41,095 nt of DNA from JAVJSF01 sp040219555. Its GTDB lineage: Bacteria; Actinomycetota; Thermoleophilia; Miltoncostaeales; Miltoncostaeaceae. The notes under the pieces are model-generated. The model made no database searches. It worked only from the letters and a program-made list of their open reading frames with translations, and had not been told where the DNA came from. The stretch covers positions 1 through 41,095 of the forward strand of contig JAVJSF010000005.1 of assembly GCA_040219555.1 (NCBI GenBank). The letters run 5' to 3'. Of the stretch, positions 7,892 to 17,200 are shown piece by piece (position 1 is the first letter of the stretch; the number at the start of each line of letters is the position of its first letter). A program made the position numbers and the translations under genes.

Positions 7892-7896
7892 GTCCG

Positions 7897-8343
7897 CTAC
7901 TGAACGGCGAAGTCGGTGTAGTAGACGTCCAGGATGCGGAGCTCGGTCTCCTTGTTGATGCGGCGGATGAGCTCGCGCTTCATGGCGGTACGGCCGCGCT
8001 CGCTGTTCAGGGCGGCGGCGGTACGGCTCTGGACCGTGGAGATGATGATGTCGCGCACCTGGGGCTCGTCCTGGAGGGCACCGGGGGTGGCTCCCTTGGC
8101 CGGCGTGTAGAGGGCGGCCGACGACTCGGCCAGGCGCACGGCCACGCCCATCTTCACGAAGCGCGGCGCCGCGGGGTCATCGGCCAGGTTGACGATGAAC
8201 TGCTCGTTGAGCGAGGCGACCGGTCCGGGGGTCTTGGTGGGGTCGGTGTCCGGCCCGGAGCCGCCCATGAAGAGCATCCAGCCGGCGCCACCCAGGACCA
8301 GCACCACCAGCGGCAGAGCGATCATGAGGATCTTCTTCATCAT
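7897..8343 (-). CDS. fliL: FliL, flagellar stator-associated membrane protein
   Basis: Single-span inner-membrane protein that surrounds and supports the MotAB stator. The 148 residues start with a membrane helix (about 5-27, ILMIALPLVVLVLGGAGWMLF), then a periplasm-side FliL domain with the typical NEQFIVNLAD opening, a PQVRDIIISTVQSRT segment and a C-terminal RILDVYYTDFAVQ ending. It lies 13 bases after motB and is the last gene of the flbD-motA-motB-fliL unit. Confidence 0.94.
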   Translation of the reverse strand: MMKKILMIALPLVVLVLGGAGWMLFMGGSGPDTDPTKTPGPVASLNEQFIVNLADDPAAPRFVKMGVAVRLAESSAALYTPAKGATPGALQDEPQVRDIIISTVQSRTAAALNSERGRTAMKRELIRRINKETELRILDVYYTDFAVQ

Positions 8344-8356
8344 CTGGCCTCGTTGT

Positions 8357-9178
8357 TCACCCGCCGGCGGCGGGTGTGGGTGTCATGGAGGTGCCGCCCT
8401 GGATCCGGACGACGAGGACATCGACGCGCCGGTTGGCCGCACGGCCCGTCGGTGTGTCGTTGCTGGCGATCGGCTCGGTGTCGCCGAAACCTGAGAGCTC
8501 GAGCCTCGATGACGGCACGCCGCCTCCGACGAGCGCGCGCACGACGGCCGCCGCGCGGCCGCCCGACAGCTCCCAGTTGGAGGGGAAGACCGCCGTGGCG
8601 ATGGGCGCGGTGTCGGTGTGCCCCTCCACGCGGACCGGGTTGGGCAGACCGCGAAGCGATGCCGCGATGGGCACGAGCAGCCGGGCGCCCTCGGACTGGA
8701 TCGTCGCCGAGCCGGATGCGAACAGCACCCCGTCGGTGGACAGGCGCACCGAGAGGCCGCGCTGGTCGATGGACGTGCTGACGTTGGCGGTCAGGCCGGC
8801 ATCGGCGACCGCCCGGTCGATGGCGACCTTGGCGGCCTCGAGCTGGCGCGACTCCAGGGCCTGCGCGGTCGACTGGACGGCGGGGTCCGCGCCACCACCG
8901 GTGGGCATGGCGGGCGCGATCGACGAGCTGGCCTGGGGGGCCTGGATGCCCGCCACGCGAGCCACCTCCTGAAGGACGCCGTCCCCCCCATCGGCGACGC
9001 CGGCACTGAACGAGTTCTGCAGGGTCTCCTTGAGCTGCTCGAACTTGCTGGTGTTCACCACCGAGATCGAGAACAGCACCATGAACAGCACGAACATCAG
9101 GGTGAGCAGGTCGGCGTAGGTGATCAGCCACCGCTCGTCGGGGTGCTCGTCCTCGTGGCTCTTCTTGCGGCGGGCCAT
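8357..9178 (-). CDS. motB: MotB, flagellar stator protein anchored to peptidoglycan
   Basis: Stator subunit that couples ion flow to rotation with MotA. The 273 residues show a charged N terminus, one transmembrane helix (about 18-42) carrying the essential ion-binding aspartate D23 in TYADLLTLMFV, a periplasmic linker, and a C-terminal OmpA-like peptidoglycan-binding domain (about 150-262) with the VEGHTDTAPI motif and a DTPTGRAANRRVDV ending. It starts three bases after motA. The sequence alone does not say whether the coupling ion is H+ or Na+. Confidence 0.95.
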   Translation of the reverse strand: MARRKKSHEDEHPDERWLITYADLLTLMFVLFMVLFSISVVNTSKFEQLKETLQNSFSAGVADGGDGVLQEVARVAGIQAPQASSSIAPAMPTGGGADPAVQSTAQALESRQLEAAKVAIDRAVADAGLTANVSTSIDQRGLSVRLSTDGVLFASGSATIQSEGARLLVPIAASLRGLPNPVRVEGHTDTAPIATAVFPSNWELSGGRAAAVVRALVGGGVPSSRLELSGFGDTEPIASNDTPTGRAANRRVDVLVVRIQGGTSMTPTPAAGG

Positions 9179-9181
9179 CGA

Positions 9182-9997
9182 TCAGGCGGCCTGGGCGGCC
9201 GGGCGCTCGCGCTCGCCGCCGCCGCCGGCGGCCGCGGCGTCGTCGGGGGACGGGCGCACGTCGGGGGGCAGGAAGCTCCAGAGCTTCTCCGAGAGCACGC
9301 GCGGGTTGTCGCCGCTCTGGATGGAGAGGATGCCCTCGATCATCAGCGTGCGCTCGGAGACCTCGTGCTCGGTGCGGCCCTTCAGGGCGTTGGCGATCGG
9401 AAGGAAGTAGAGGTTGGCCACGCCGACCCCGTAGAAGGTGGCCAGGAACGCCGCCGAGATAGACGGGCCCAGCGTGTCGGGCTGATCGAGGTGCTGCAGC
9501 ACCGACACCAACGAGAGCACGGTGGCCAGGATCCCCATCGTCGGAGCGAAGGCGCCGCCCTGGGTGAACATGCGCTGGTTGTTCTTGTGGCGCTCCTCCA
9601 TCGAGTCGAGCTCGGTCTCGAGGATGTCCTTCACCAACTCGGGGTCCGTGCCATCCACCACGAGGCGCACGCCGCGCGACAGGAACGGGTCGTCGGCGTT
9701 GCGCGCGTCCTCCTCCAGCACCAGCAGCCCCTCGCGGCGGGCCTTCTCGCTGAAGCCCACCAGGGTCTCGATGGTCTCGGGACGGGTCTCGGCCGGCTCC
9801 TTGGTGGCCAGCATGCTCAGCGAGGTCATGGTCATCGTCTTCTTCAGACCGAACGAGGCGACCAGCACGCCGATCGTGCCGCCCATCACCATCAGCAGAG
9901 CCGGGAGGTTGAACACCCCCATGATGGTGCCGCCCTTCATCACCATCCCGACCAGGATGAGGATGGTGCCGGCGACCAGGCCGACGATCACCGACAT
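9182..9997 (-). CDS. motA: MotA, flagellar stator protein
   Basis: Membrane stator subunit that pushes on FliG. The 271 residues have four expected membrane segments: two near the N terminus (SVIVGLVAGTILILVGMVM and LLMVMGGTIGVLVASFGL) and two around 150-200 with the GAFAPTMGILATVLSLV and FLATFYGVGVANLYFLPIA stretches. The ATG at 9997 is preferred because it follows the flbD stop codon by one base and matches family N termini; an upstream ATG at 10021 overlaps flbD. The C-terminal tail is Ala/Gly-rich. Confidence 0.95.
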   Translation of the reverse strand: MSVIVGLVAGTILILVGMVMKGGTIMGVFNLPALLMVMGGTIGVLVASFGLKKTMTMTSLSMLATKEPAETRPETIETLVGFSEKARREGLLVLEEDARNADDPFLSRGVRLVVDGTDPELVKDILETELDSMEERHKNNQRMFTQGGAFAPTMGILATVLSLVSVLQHLDQPDTLGPSISAAFLATFYGVGVANLYFLPIANALKGRTEHEVSERTLMIEGILSIQSGDNPRVLSEKLWSFLPPDVRPSPDDAAAAGGGGERERPAAQAA

Positions 9998-9998
9998 G

Positions 9999-10214
9999 TC
10001 AGGACCCCCCGCCCACGACATGGAGCGAGCGGCCGCCGAGGACGGCGCTGCGGTACTCGAACACGGCGGCGACCACCTCGGCGACGCTCTCGCCCACCAT
10101 CACGCTGCGCCGGTCGATCATGGAGATCAGGGTGTCGGGCGTCGCCTCGACACTGATCATGAGGTCGGCGTTGAGGACGAACTCGTCGCCGTTGAGCTTG
10201 TGAAGCCTGATCAC
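9999..10214 (-). CDS. flbD: FlbD family flagellar protein (SwrD-like)
   Basis: A 71-residue small protein of the FlbD/YlzI (SwrD) family, which in Bacillus raises flagellar torque. The beginning MIRLHKLNGDEFVLNADLM is diagnostic of the family, followed by a D-TLI-MIDRR segment. It starts with GTG at 10212-10214 and has an AAGGA ribosome binding site. It opens the flbD-motA-motB-fliL unit, the same arrangement as flgE-flbD-motAB clusters in Gram-positive bacteria, and has the best sigma-28-like promoter motif in the window about 48 bases upstream. Confidence 0.92.
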   Translation of the reverse strand: MIRLHKLNGDEFVLNADLMISVEATPDTLISMIDRRSVMVGESVAEVVAAVFEYRSAVLGGRSLHVVGGGS

Positions 10215-10261
10215 GTGGAATCCTTCCGGGCTCGCGGGTCGATCCGTCGACCACGTTGGGG

Positions 10262-10289
10262 TTATCGGCGATTCGACCGAGTCCCTGAG
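10262..10289 (-). promoter_or_regulatory. Sigma-28-like promoter for flbD-motA-motB-fliL
   Basis: The minus strand reads CTCAG, 15 bases, GCCGATAA. The second box is a perfect match to the classical flagellar -10 element. Predicted initiation near 10255 leaves a leader of about 41 bases containing the flbD ribosome binding site. It lies in the gap between flgE and flbD, downstream of a hairpin that would end the flgE transcript. Confidence 0.68.
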
Positions 10290-10336
10290 GGGCGCGCCAC
10301 CATCGGGTCATCGCCCGCGCTCGCCCCGGACATGCG

Positions 10337-10367
10337 CCCGGGCGGCCCCTCGCGGGGACCGCCCGGG
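10337..10367 (-). terminator. Strong GC hairpin after flgE
   Basis: Arms CCCGGGCGG and CCGCCCGGG (nine pairs) continue into CCCC/GGGG with one bulged A and a TCGC loop. It begins nine bases past the flgE stop codon. No U-tract follows. It separates the fliJ-flgE unit from the flbD promoter. Confidence 0.6.
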
Positions 10368-10375
10368 GTGGATCA

Positions 10376-11227
10376 TCAGCGCTTGAGGTTCACCAGCTCC
10401 GAGAGCATCTCGTCGGAGGTCGTGATGGCGCGGCCGTTGGCCTGGAAGCCGCGCTGGGCGATGATCATGTTGGTGAACTCGAGCGCCAGGTCGACGTTGC
10501 TCATCTCGAGCGCGCCGGGCACCACGGCACCGTGGCCGGCCGCCCCGCCGGGGGCACCCACCACGGCCGCGCCGGAGTTGTTGGACTCCCGCCACAGGTT
10601 GCCGCCCATCCGCTCCAGACCGGACGCGTTCGGGAACTTGGCCAGGCTGATGGTGCCGACGTTGGTCGCCACGCCGGCCGTGTCGATGGCCGTCACCACG
10701 CCGGCGCCGTCGACATTGATGGCCGCGGTGGTGGCCGGGTCCACCTGCAGGCGGCCCTCGTTGCCCGTGGCGGTGACCGTGCCGAGCACGTAGAGACCCT
10801 CGGTCGTGACCAGGTGCCCGGCGGCGTCGAAGCTGAAGTTGCCCGCGCGGGTGAACACCTCGCCGCCGGCCGTGCGGTCGTTGCCGCCGGCGCCGCCCCA
10901 GGCGCTGCCGGCCACGGCGACGCGGAAGAAGCCGTCGCCCTGGATCATCATGTCGGTGACGACGCCGGTGCTCTGGTTGTTGCCCTGGGTGACGATGTTG
11001 TCGATCGAGTTCAGGGTCATGCCCAGGCCGACCTGCTTGCCGTTGGTACCGCCGGCGGCGCCCGGCGCAGCGGCGCCGGAGAGGTTCTGGTAAAGCGCGT
11101 CCTTGAAGGAGGTGCGCTGCGCCTTGTACCCGAACGTGTTCACGTTCGAGATGTTCGTGGCGATCACGTCCATCATGGTCTGGTGGTTACGGAGGCCGGA
11201 GACGCCGGCGAACATTGAACGCATCAT
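10376..11227 (-). CDS. flgE: FlgE, flagellar hook protein (short type)
   Basis: Structural subunit of the flagellar hook. The 283 residues have the N-terminal rod/hook motif (MRSMFAGVSGLRNHQTMMDVIATNISNVNT), a central FlgE/F/G-like beta region with GDGFF and FTRAGNF, and the C-terminal motif (SNVDLALEFTNMIIAQRGFQANGRAI). This length is close to that of short Gram-positive hook proteins, far below enterobacterial FlgE, so FlgG was considered; the neighbours flgD (hook cap) and flbD support FlgE. Two ATG codons in tandem (11225-11227 and 11222-11224) follow an AAAGGA site; the first is used here. An ATG at 11296 looks too far upstream. Confidence 0.9.
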   Translation of the reverse strand: MMRSMFAGVSGLRNHQTMMDVIATNISNVNTFGYKAQRTSFKDALYQNLSGAAAPGAAGGTNGKQVGLGMTLNSIDNIVTQGNNQSTGVVTDMMIQGDGFFRVAVAGSAWGGAGGNDRTAGGEVFTRAGNFSFDAAGHLVTTEGLYVLGTVTATGNEGRLQVDPATTAAINVDGAGVVTAIDTAGVATNVGTISLAKFPNASGLERMGGNLWRESNNSGAAVVGAPGGAAGHGAVVPGALEMSNVDLALEFTNMIIAQRGFQANGRAITTSDEMLSELVNLKR

Positions 11228-11308
11228 GGTGGGGGTGTCCTTTCCCTCGGTGTGGGTGCCCGGACCCCCTCCCATGAGGTCCAGCCCGGGCGCCATGGGC
11301 CGTCGCGA

Positions 11309-11710
11309 CTAGCGGACGACCGCGCTGTCGATGTTGGTGAAGATCTGGTCGCGCATGCGATCGGAGCCGACCGCGGTGATGACGGTCCGGTTCGCCACCG
11401 ACACCACCAGCGCGACCCCGTCCATCAGGACGAGGCTCTCGCGGGCGCCCTTGGCGGCCAGGTCGTCCACGGCGCCCTGCAGACGCTGTTGCATCTGAGG
11501 GCTGATGGAGATCTGGCGCTGGGTCAGCCGGTCCACGGCGTGGGAGCTCCAGCGCACCGCGCCGGCCTCCGGTCGCGCCTGCAGGTGCGCCTCGAGCAGG
11601 CGGTCGAAACCGCCCGCCGGGGCGCCGTTCCTCGCCGCCGCGGCGGCCGTGGCGGCCCCGGCGCGGTTGGCCCGCGCGAGACCGGCGACGGTGCTCACCT
11701 CGGCGCTCAT
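11309..11710 (-). CDS. Flagellar operon protein, TIGR02530 type
   Basis: A 133-residue protein with an Ala-rich N terminus and a conserved C-terminal domain of about 85 residues (from about 48). I recognise it as the TIGR02530 'flagellar operon protein' family from SHAVDRLTQRQI, GARESLVLMDGVALVVSV-NRTVITAV and the ending IFTNIDSAVVR. The role is not established; genes of this type sit between flgD and flgE, as here, hinting at a hook-assembly job. Its start overlaps the flgD stop by four bases. 81 bases separate it from flgE. Confidence 0.85.
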   Translation of the reverse strand: MSAEVSTVAGLARANRAGAATAAAAARNGAPAGGFDRLLEAHLQARPEAGAVRWSSHAVDRLTQRQISISPQMQQRLQGAVDDLAAKGARESLVLMDGVALVVSVANRTVITAVGSDRMRDQIFTNIDSAVVR

Positions 11711-12132
11711 GAGTCCACCGTCACGACCTGCCCGACCTCGATGATCGCGCCGTCGACGCGGAGCATCATCTCGCGGCCGTCGGCCGAGACCGACAGGCGC
11801 TCCACCACACCCGTCGAGGCGACGCCCTCGGCGTCCTCGTAGGTGACCGTGCGCCCGATCAGCGCCGCACCCTGGGAGAGCTGCTGCCCCATGGTGAGGC
11901 CGCGGATGTCGCGCGCCAGGTTGGTGGTCTGCTCGAGCTGCGAGAACTGCGCCATCTGGGCGATGAACTCGGTGTCCTTCATGGGCTCGAGCGGGTTCTG
12001 GTTCCGGATCTGCGCCGCCAGCAGGCTGAGGAAGCCGTCCGAGGAGAAGATGTCCCCGGTCTCGGAGCTCCTCTGCTGCGGGCCGTCGGCACCCCGGGCG
12101 GCGAAGGCACCGGTGAGAGTGGTGATGTCCAT
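11707..12132 (-). CDS. flgD: FlgD, hook capping/assembly protein
   Basis: Scaffold that caps the growing hook and is not kept in the finished flagellum. It has 141 residues, with the FlgD N-terminal signature (FLSLLAAQIRNQNPLEPMKDTEFIAQMAQFSQLEQ, about 34-68) and a short C-terminal domain (GRTVTYEDAEG and a closing VGQVVTVDS). It is shorter than enterobacterial FlgD (about 230) because the Ig/FnIII-like hook-cap domains are absent, as in several Gram-positive homologues. It follows fliK by ten bases. Confidence 0.93.
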   Translation of the reverse strand: MDITTLTGAFAARGADGPQQRSSETGDIFSSDGFLSLLAAQIRNQNPLEPMKDTEFIAQMAQFSQLEQTTNLARDIRGLTMGQQLSQGAALIGRTVTYEDAEGVASTGVVERLSVSADGREMMLRVDGAIIEVGQVVTVDS

Positions 12133-12142
12133 GGTGTCCCCC

Positions 12143-13513
12143 TTACGCCATCAGGTCGAGGCCGTCGTCGCCGGCGGCGGCCGCGGGCGTCGTGTCGGTT
12201 GTGCTCGTGGCGCCCACGGGGACCATGTCGGCCACATCACCGTCGAGGGTGAATCCCGGGGCGGCGTCGTCGGCACCGCCGGAGGCGGGGCCCTCCTCAT
12301 CCCGATCGGCACCGGAGTGGGCACCGGCCTCCTCGCCGGTCCACCCGATCTCCAGGGAATCCACCTGGAAGCCCATCTCGTTCAGCACGGTGCCGAGCTG
12401 CCCCAGCGACTGCTGGAGCATGCGCGCGGCCTCCGGGCGGTCGGCGGCGATCTGCGCGGTGAGCGCCCCGTCGACCATGGTGACCCGCACCGTCAGGTGG
12501 CCCAGCTCGGCCGGGCGCAGGCTGACCACCAGCTCGCGGCCACCCTCGCGGACGGCCATCCGCATGCGCGCGCCCAACTCGCCGGCCAGTTCGGCCGCGT
12601 TGGTGGCCCGCGCCATGGCCGGGGCCTGGGCCGCGGGGACCGCCCCGGCCACCGGGGCCCCGTGGGCGGGCGCGGGCACCGCTCCGGAGACCGGTGCGGA
12701 TGCGCCCTCGGCGCGCCCGGGCGCCGACTCGACGGCCGGTACGGCGCGCGCCTCGCGCGCTCCGTCCGCGCCCTCGGGCCGGCGTGACATGGCCACGGTG
12801 ACCACCGCCACCGGCTGCGCCGGTGCGTCGGCCGCCGGCTCGGCGGCCGCGGTTGCCGCCGCCGCGGTGGTGGTGGTGGCCGAAGTGCCGGCCGGCGTGG
12901 CGGCGGGCACGGCGCCCGCGGGCGGCGCACCCTCGACCGACGCGGGCGCGGCGACCGACGCGGCGACCGCGGCCGGGGCGGTCGTGCCGGCGGCCGCGGG
13001 AGTCGCCGGAGTCGCGGCCGGCGGGACGATGGAGGCCTGCGCGGCGGGCACCGGCGCGCCCTCGCTCTTGCGGGCCAGCAGGGCGGCGTGAACGGCCGCA
13101 CGGGTGGCCCCGCCACCGTCGCCGGCGGCGCTCGTGGCCGCGTGAGCCACGGCCGAGGCCTGGGCGGCCGGGCCGACCAGGACGTCGGCCGTATCCGGCG
13201 CGGCCGCGCCCCGCGCCGGTAGGGCGCGCGGCTGGTCGAGGGCATCGGTCGTCTCCCCCACACCCGTCTGGGGCGGAGGTGTGCCGGCGACGTCGGCGCC
13301 GGTCACGTTGAGCAGCTCCCCGATGAGGGGTCCGGCTGCGAGGGGGTCGGTCACCGCGGGAGCGGTCTCGGCGGGAGGTCCGGCCTGCTGCACCAGCAGC
13401 GCGGCGAAGCCCCGCGGGTCGTCCGGTGGGCCACCGCGCGCGGCGCCGTCCTGGCCGGATCCCCTCCCACGGCCCGCGACCGCCGGCGGCGGTCCGAGCT
13501 GTGCGGTCATCAT
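12143..13513 (-). CDS. fliK: FliK, hook-length control protein
   Basis: Secreted ruler that sets hook length and switches export specificity. It has 456 residues, mostly a low-complexity Ala/Pro/Thr region (about 1-310) expected to be extended, then a conserved C-terminal Flg_hook domain (about 312-400). That domain contains the family pattern LVVSLRPAELGHLTVRVTM and LGQLGTVLNEMGFQVDSLEI. The start has two ATG codons in tandem (13513 and 13510) behind a GAGGAG sequence. The repetitive composition produces many spurious frames on both strands. It lies between fliJ and flgD, the standard position. Confidence 0.9.
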   Translation of the reverse strand: MMTAQLGPPPAVAGRGRGSGQDGAARGGPPDDPRGFAALLVQQAGPPAETAPAVTDPLAAGPLIGELLNVTGADVAGTPPPQTGVGETTDALDQPRALPARGAAAPDTADVLVGPAAQASAVAHAATSAAGDGGGATRAAVHAALLARKSEGAPVPAAQASIVPPAATPATPAAAGTTAPAAVAASVAAPASVEGAPPAGAVPAATPAGTSATTTTAAAATAAAEPAADAPAQPVAVVTVAMSRRPEGADGAREARAVPAVESAPGRAEGASAPVSGAVPAPAHGAPVAGAVPAAQAPAMARATNAAELAGELGARMRMAVREGGRELVVSLRPAELGHLTVRVTMVDGALTAQIAADRPEAARMLQQSLGQLGTVLNEMGFQVDSLEIGWTGEEAGAHSGADRDEEGPASGGADDAAPGFTLDGDVADMVPVGATSTTDTTPAAAAGDDGLDLMA

Positions 13514-13559
13514 CCGATCATCATCTCCTCAGGGTCACTGGGTTCCGGGCCGGCGGCGC

Positions 13560-14021
13560 TCAGGCGGCGCGGCCGCCCATGCCGCGCCGGGTGCGGCGCA
13601 GGGCGAGCTCGTCGAGGGCGTTCGCCTCGACACGGGCCATCTCGGCCGTGTGCCGCTCGTGGGCGCTCGTGCGCAGCTTGGACAGGGCCTCGCGGTCCTG
13701 ACTGGCGCGTACCAGCTCGGCCCGGCGCTCGTCGGCGACGGCCTCGAGCTGGTCGACCACCTGCGCCTCGTGCCGGGCGCGGCCACGGGCCAGCGCCAAG
13801 TCGTCGTGCTTGGCGCGCAACTCGGCCAGCGTGGTGGTCCGACCGATGGCGCATCGCAGCACGGCGAGCTCCTGCTCCACCCGCCCCTCGGCCTCGATGG
13901 CCTTCTCCTGCTGGGCGGCCACCGCGGCGATGGCGCCGGCGAGTTCCTGGCGGACCAGTTCCTCCTGGCGCGCGCGGTGGTCCAGGACCTTCTCGAGGCG
14001 GAAGTGGAATCGAGCGCTCAC
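13560..14021 (-). CDS. fliJ: FliJ, flagellar export chaperone/ATPase stalk
   Basis: Coiled-coil protein that inserts into the FliI hexamer and couples ATPase to the export gate. It has 153 residues, almost all alpha-helical heptad sequence, opening with the typical RFHFRLEKVLDHRARQEELV and rich in Glu, Arg and Ala throughout. The start is GTG at 14019-14021 with no ribosome binding site, and a sigma-28-like motif ends seven bases upstream, so a leaderless transcript is likely. Its usual upstream neighbour fliI is 9.5 kb away, separated by non-flagellar genes. This gene now opens the fliJ-fliK-flgD-TIGR02530-flgE unit. Confidence 0.9.
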   Translation of the reverse strand: MSARFHFRLEKVLDHRARQEELVRQELAGAIAAVAAQQEKAIEAEGRVEQELAVLRCAIGRTTTLAELRAKHDDLALARGRARHEAQVVDQLEAVADERRAELVRASQDREALSKLRTSAHERHTAEMARVEANALDELALRRTRRGMGGRAA

Positions 14022-14028
14022 GCCGCCA

Positions 14029-14057
14029 CTATCGGCGGGGCGCTCCGCCCGCTTGAG
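14029..14057 (-). promoter_or_regulatory. Sigma-28-like promoter candidate for the fliJ operon
   Basis: The minus strand reads CTCAA, 16 bases, GCCGATAG, ending seven bases before the fliJ GTG. Initiation is therefore expected at the start codon. It would give the separated late half of the flagellar operon its own promoter. Confidence 0.6.
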
Positions 14058-14167
14058 GTGCCGGGAGTGGCCCGGCGCACCACCCGCCCCTCGTCGCCGC
14101 AGGAGCGGCGCAAGACCCCCCGATCGTCCAGTCGGGCCTGGCCGTCGGTACAGCGCTGAAGCTCCGG

Positions 14168-14185
14168 ACCACTCCTTAGAGTGGT
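14168..14185 (+). promoter_or_regulatory. Inverted repeat and AT-rich promoter region before the peroxidase gene
   Basis: ACCACTC and GAGTGGT form a perfect seven-base inverted repeat around CTTA. It is followed by an unusually AT-rich stretch (14186-14227) leading to the peroxidase start at 14241. An operator or a terminator for an RNA from upstream are both possible; I favour an operator because it sits at promoter distance from the plus-strand gene. No clear -35/-10 pair was identified. Confidence 0.4.
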
Positions 14186-14240
14186 GTTAAGAAGTGTGTG
14201 TGAACGATTCGCAAATGAATAACTTCTCCGGGGGTATCAC

Positions 14241-17200
14241 ATGGAGCGCAGAATGCGCCGCAGGCGCACGCGCCTGCGCGTCGCCGGCGCCGTTGCGGCC
14301 ATGGCCGTCGCGGGCGGCGTGACCGCAGGCAACGCCGGCGCGGTGACCGTGGTTCGCGGGGACCTCGACTTCATCCTCAAGCAGATCCGCATCGCCGAGA
14401 ACCACGCCGCCGGGGGCGCCCTCGTGGGCCCCGGGCCGGACCAGGTGCCGAACGCGGCGCTGCCGTGGGGTCTCCGGACCGTGGATGGCTCGCTGAACAA
14501 CTTGGTGCCGGGACGCGACCGCTGGGGCGCCGCGGATGAGCTGTTCCCGCGCCTGCTGCCCAGCCGCTTCAAGGCTGCCGAGGACCTGCCCTTCGGCCCG
14601 CCCGGGGTGGCCACCAGCTACGCCGACGACACCGTGGACGACGACCCGTCCACCCCCCAGCCCGACCCGGGCTCGCTGGTGTCCGACTCGCGCCCGCGCC
14701 AGATCAGCAACCTGATCGCCGATCAGACCACGGCGAACGCCGCGGCCACCCAGGCCGCCACCGCGGCCGGCGGGGCCCAGGTGGACCACGACGCCAACCC
14801 GGCGACGCCCGATCTGAACGTGATCCCCAACATCGCGCCCGACGGCGGCCTGGCGGCCCCGTTCAGCTCGTGGATGACCCTGTTCGGCCAGTTCTTCGAC
14901 CACGGCCTCGACCTGGTGCCGAAGGGCGGCAACGGCAGCGTGGTGGTCCCGCTGAAGGCCGACGATCCGCTGATCGTGGGCGCCGACGGCATCGAGGGCA
15001 CCGCCGACGACCCGGCCGTGGTGCCGCCGCCGGGCCAGCGCTTCATGATCCTCACCCGCGCGACCACCGAGGCCCAGCCGGGCCTCGACGGGGTGCTGGG
15101 CACCGCGGACGACATCCGCGAGAGCGGCAACAAGACCACGCCCTTCGTTGACCAGCAGCAAACCTACGGCTCGCACGGCTCCATCCACGTGTTCCTGCGC
15201 GAGTACGAGTTGGTGAACGGCAGGCCCGTGGCCACCGGGCGCATGCTGGAGGGCCAGAACGGCGGCCTGGCCACCTGGGCCGACGTGAAGGCCCAGGCCC
15301 GCGACGTCCTGGGCATCGAGCTGGTGGACATGGATGCGGTAAATGCGCCCATGGTCATGGTGGATCCGTACGGGCGCTTCCTGCCTGCCGCCAACGGGCT
15401 GCCCCAGCTGGTGGTGGACACCGGCGGTGGCAACACCCCGGCGGCGGGCGATCTCGCCGCCCCGATCGCCACCGCCGACGCCGTGCGCTCCAACCACGCC
15501 TTCCTGGACGACATCGCCCACGGGGCCGCACCCAGCCCGGCCGGCACCCACGATGCCGCGCTGCTGGCCGAGCACTTCGTGGCCGGTGACGGGCGCGCCA
15601 ACGAGAACATCGGCCTGACGGCGGTGCACCACGCCTTCCACGCCGAGCACAACACGATGGCGGCTCAGATCCGCCGCCGCGTCGTCGAGTACGCCATCTC
15701 CGACAACGACCTCGCGTTCCTGAACGAGTGGATGCGGACCCCGTTGGGGGCGGTGCCCACCGACGCACTGCCCGCGACCGTCGCCGGCCTTCCGTTCGAC
15801 GGCGAGCGCATGTTCCAGGCCGCTCGCTTCGTCACCGAGATGGAGTACCAGCACCTCGCCTTCGAGGAGTTCGCGCGCACCGTCGAGCCGACCATCGCCG
15901 AGTTCGTGGCCTACTCGGAGGACATCGACCCCACGATCGTCGCCGAGTTCGCCCACGTCGTCTACCGCTTCGGTCACTCGATGCTCAACGAGACCGTGGA
16001 CGTCGTGGACGCCGACGGGACCCGCCGCGACCGCACGCTCATCGACGCGTTCCTCGACCCGCTGGCCTACGACGAGAGCGGCACGCTCTCGGCCGAGGAG
16101 GCCGCCGGCGCCATCGCGCGCGGCATGAGCCGTCAGACGGGCAACGAGATCGACGAATTCGTCACGGAGGCCCTGCGCAACAACCTGCTCGGCCTGCCGC
16201 TCGACCTGGCGACCCTGAACCTCACCCGCGCCCGCGAGACCGGCGTGCCGAGCCTCAACGAGGCACGCCGCCAGTTCTTCCAGGACACCCAGGACCCGGC
16301 CCTGGCCCCGCACGACAACTGGGCCGACTTCGGTCTCGCCCTGCGCCATCCCGAGTCGCTGGTCAACTTCGTGGCCGCCTATGGCCTGCACCCGACCGTG
16401 ACCGGGGCGACCACGAACGCCGAGAGCCGCGAGGCCGCGGCCCTGATCGTCCTGGGCGGGCCCGGCGCGCCTGCCGACCGCGTCGACTTCCTCAATGGGA
16501 CGGGGCCCTGGGCCACGGACCCGACGGGACTCGAGGACGTCGACTTCTGGATCGGCGGCCTCGCCGAGGCGCCGCCGGCGCTGGGTGGGATGCTCTCGCC
16601 CACGTTCGCGTTCGTCTTCCGCTCGACCCTCGAGAAGCTCCAGAGCGGCGACCGCTTCTACTATCTCGCACGTCTGGAGGGCCTGAGCCTGCTGCCCGAG
16701 GTGGAGGCCAACTCCTTCGCCGAGATCGTGCAGCGCAACACCGACGTGCGCACCATGCCCTTCGTGGCCTTCCTGACACCGGACTTCGTCTTCGATCTCG
16801 AGAACGAGGGTGTCGCCAACCTGTCCGATGACCCGGCTCTGCTGCCGACCGTGGGCGCCCAGCGACGCTTCGTGCCCAACGCCGGCCAGGGCGTGGCGGG
16901 GGATGAGCACATCGTGGTGGCCGGTATCGCCGGGCCCGACAGCATCCGAGGCGGGGGCGGCGACGACACCCTGTGGGGCTACGACGGCGACGACCGCCTG
17001 GACGGCGACGTCGGCGCCGACGCCCTCATCGGCGGGCCGGGGGACGACACGCTGCTCGACTCGGGCGGCCCGCTCGATGCCGACCTGCTGAAGGGCGGAC
17101 CCGGCAACGACTACATCAACGGCGGTCAGGGCCCGGACGAGATCCTGGCCGGGGACGGTCGCGATGTCGTGGTCGGCACAGAGGGTCCGAAGGAGGTCTT

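Noticed and set aside
12800..13050. Low-complexity run in fliK as a repeat element
   Set aside because: The irregular Ala/Pro/Thr codon runs are expected of the FliK linker and do not form exact DNA repeats.
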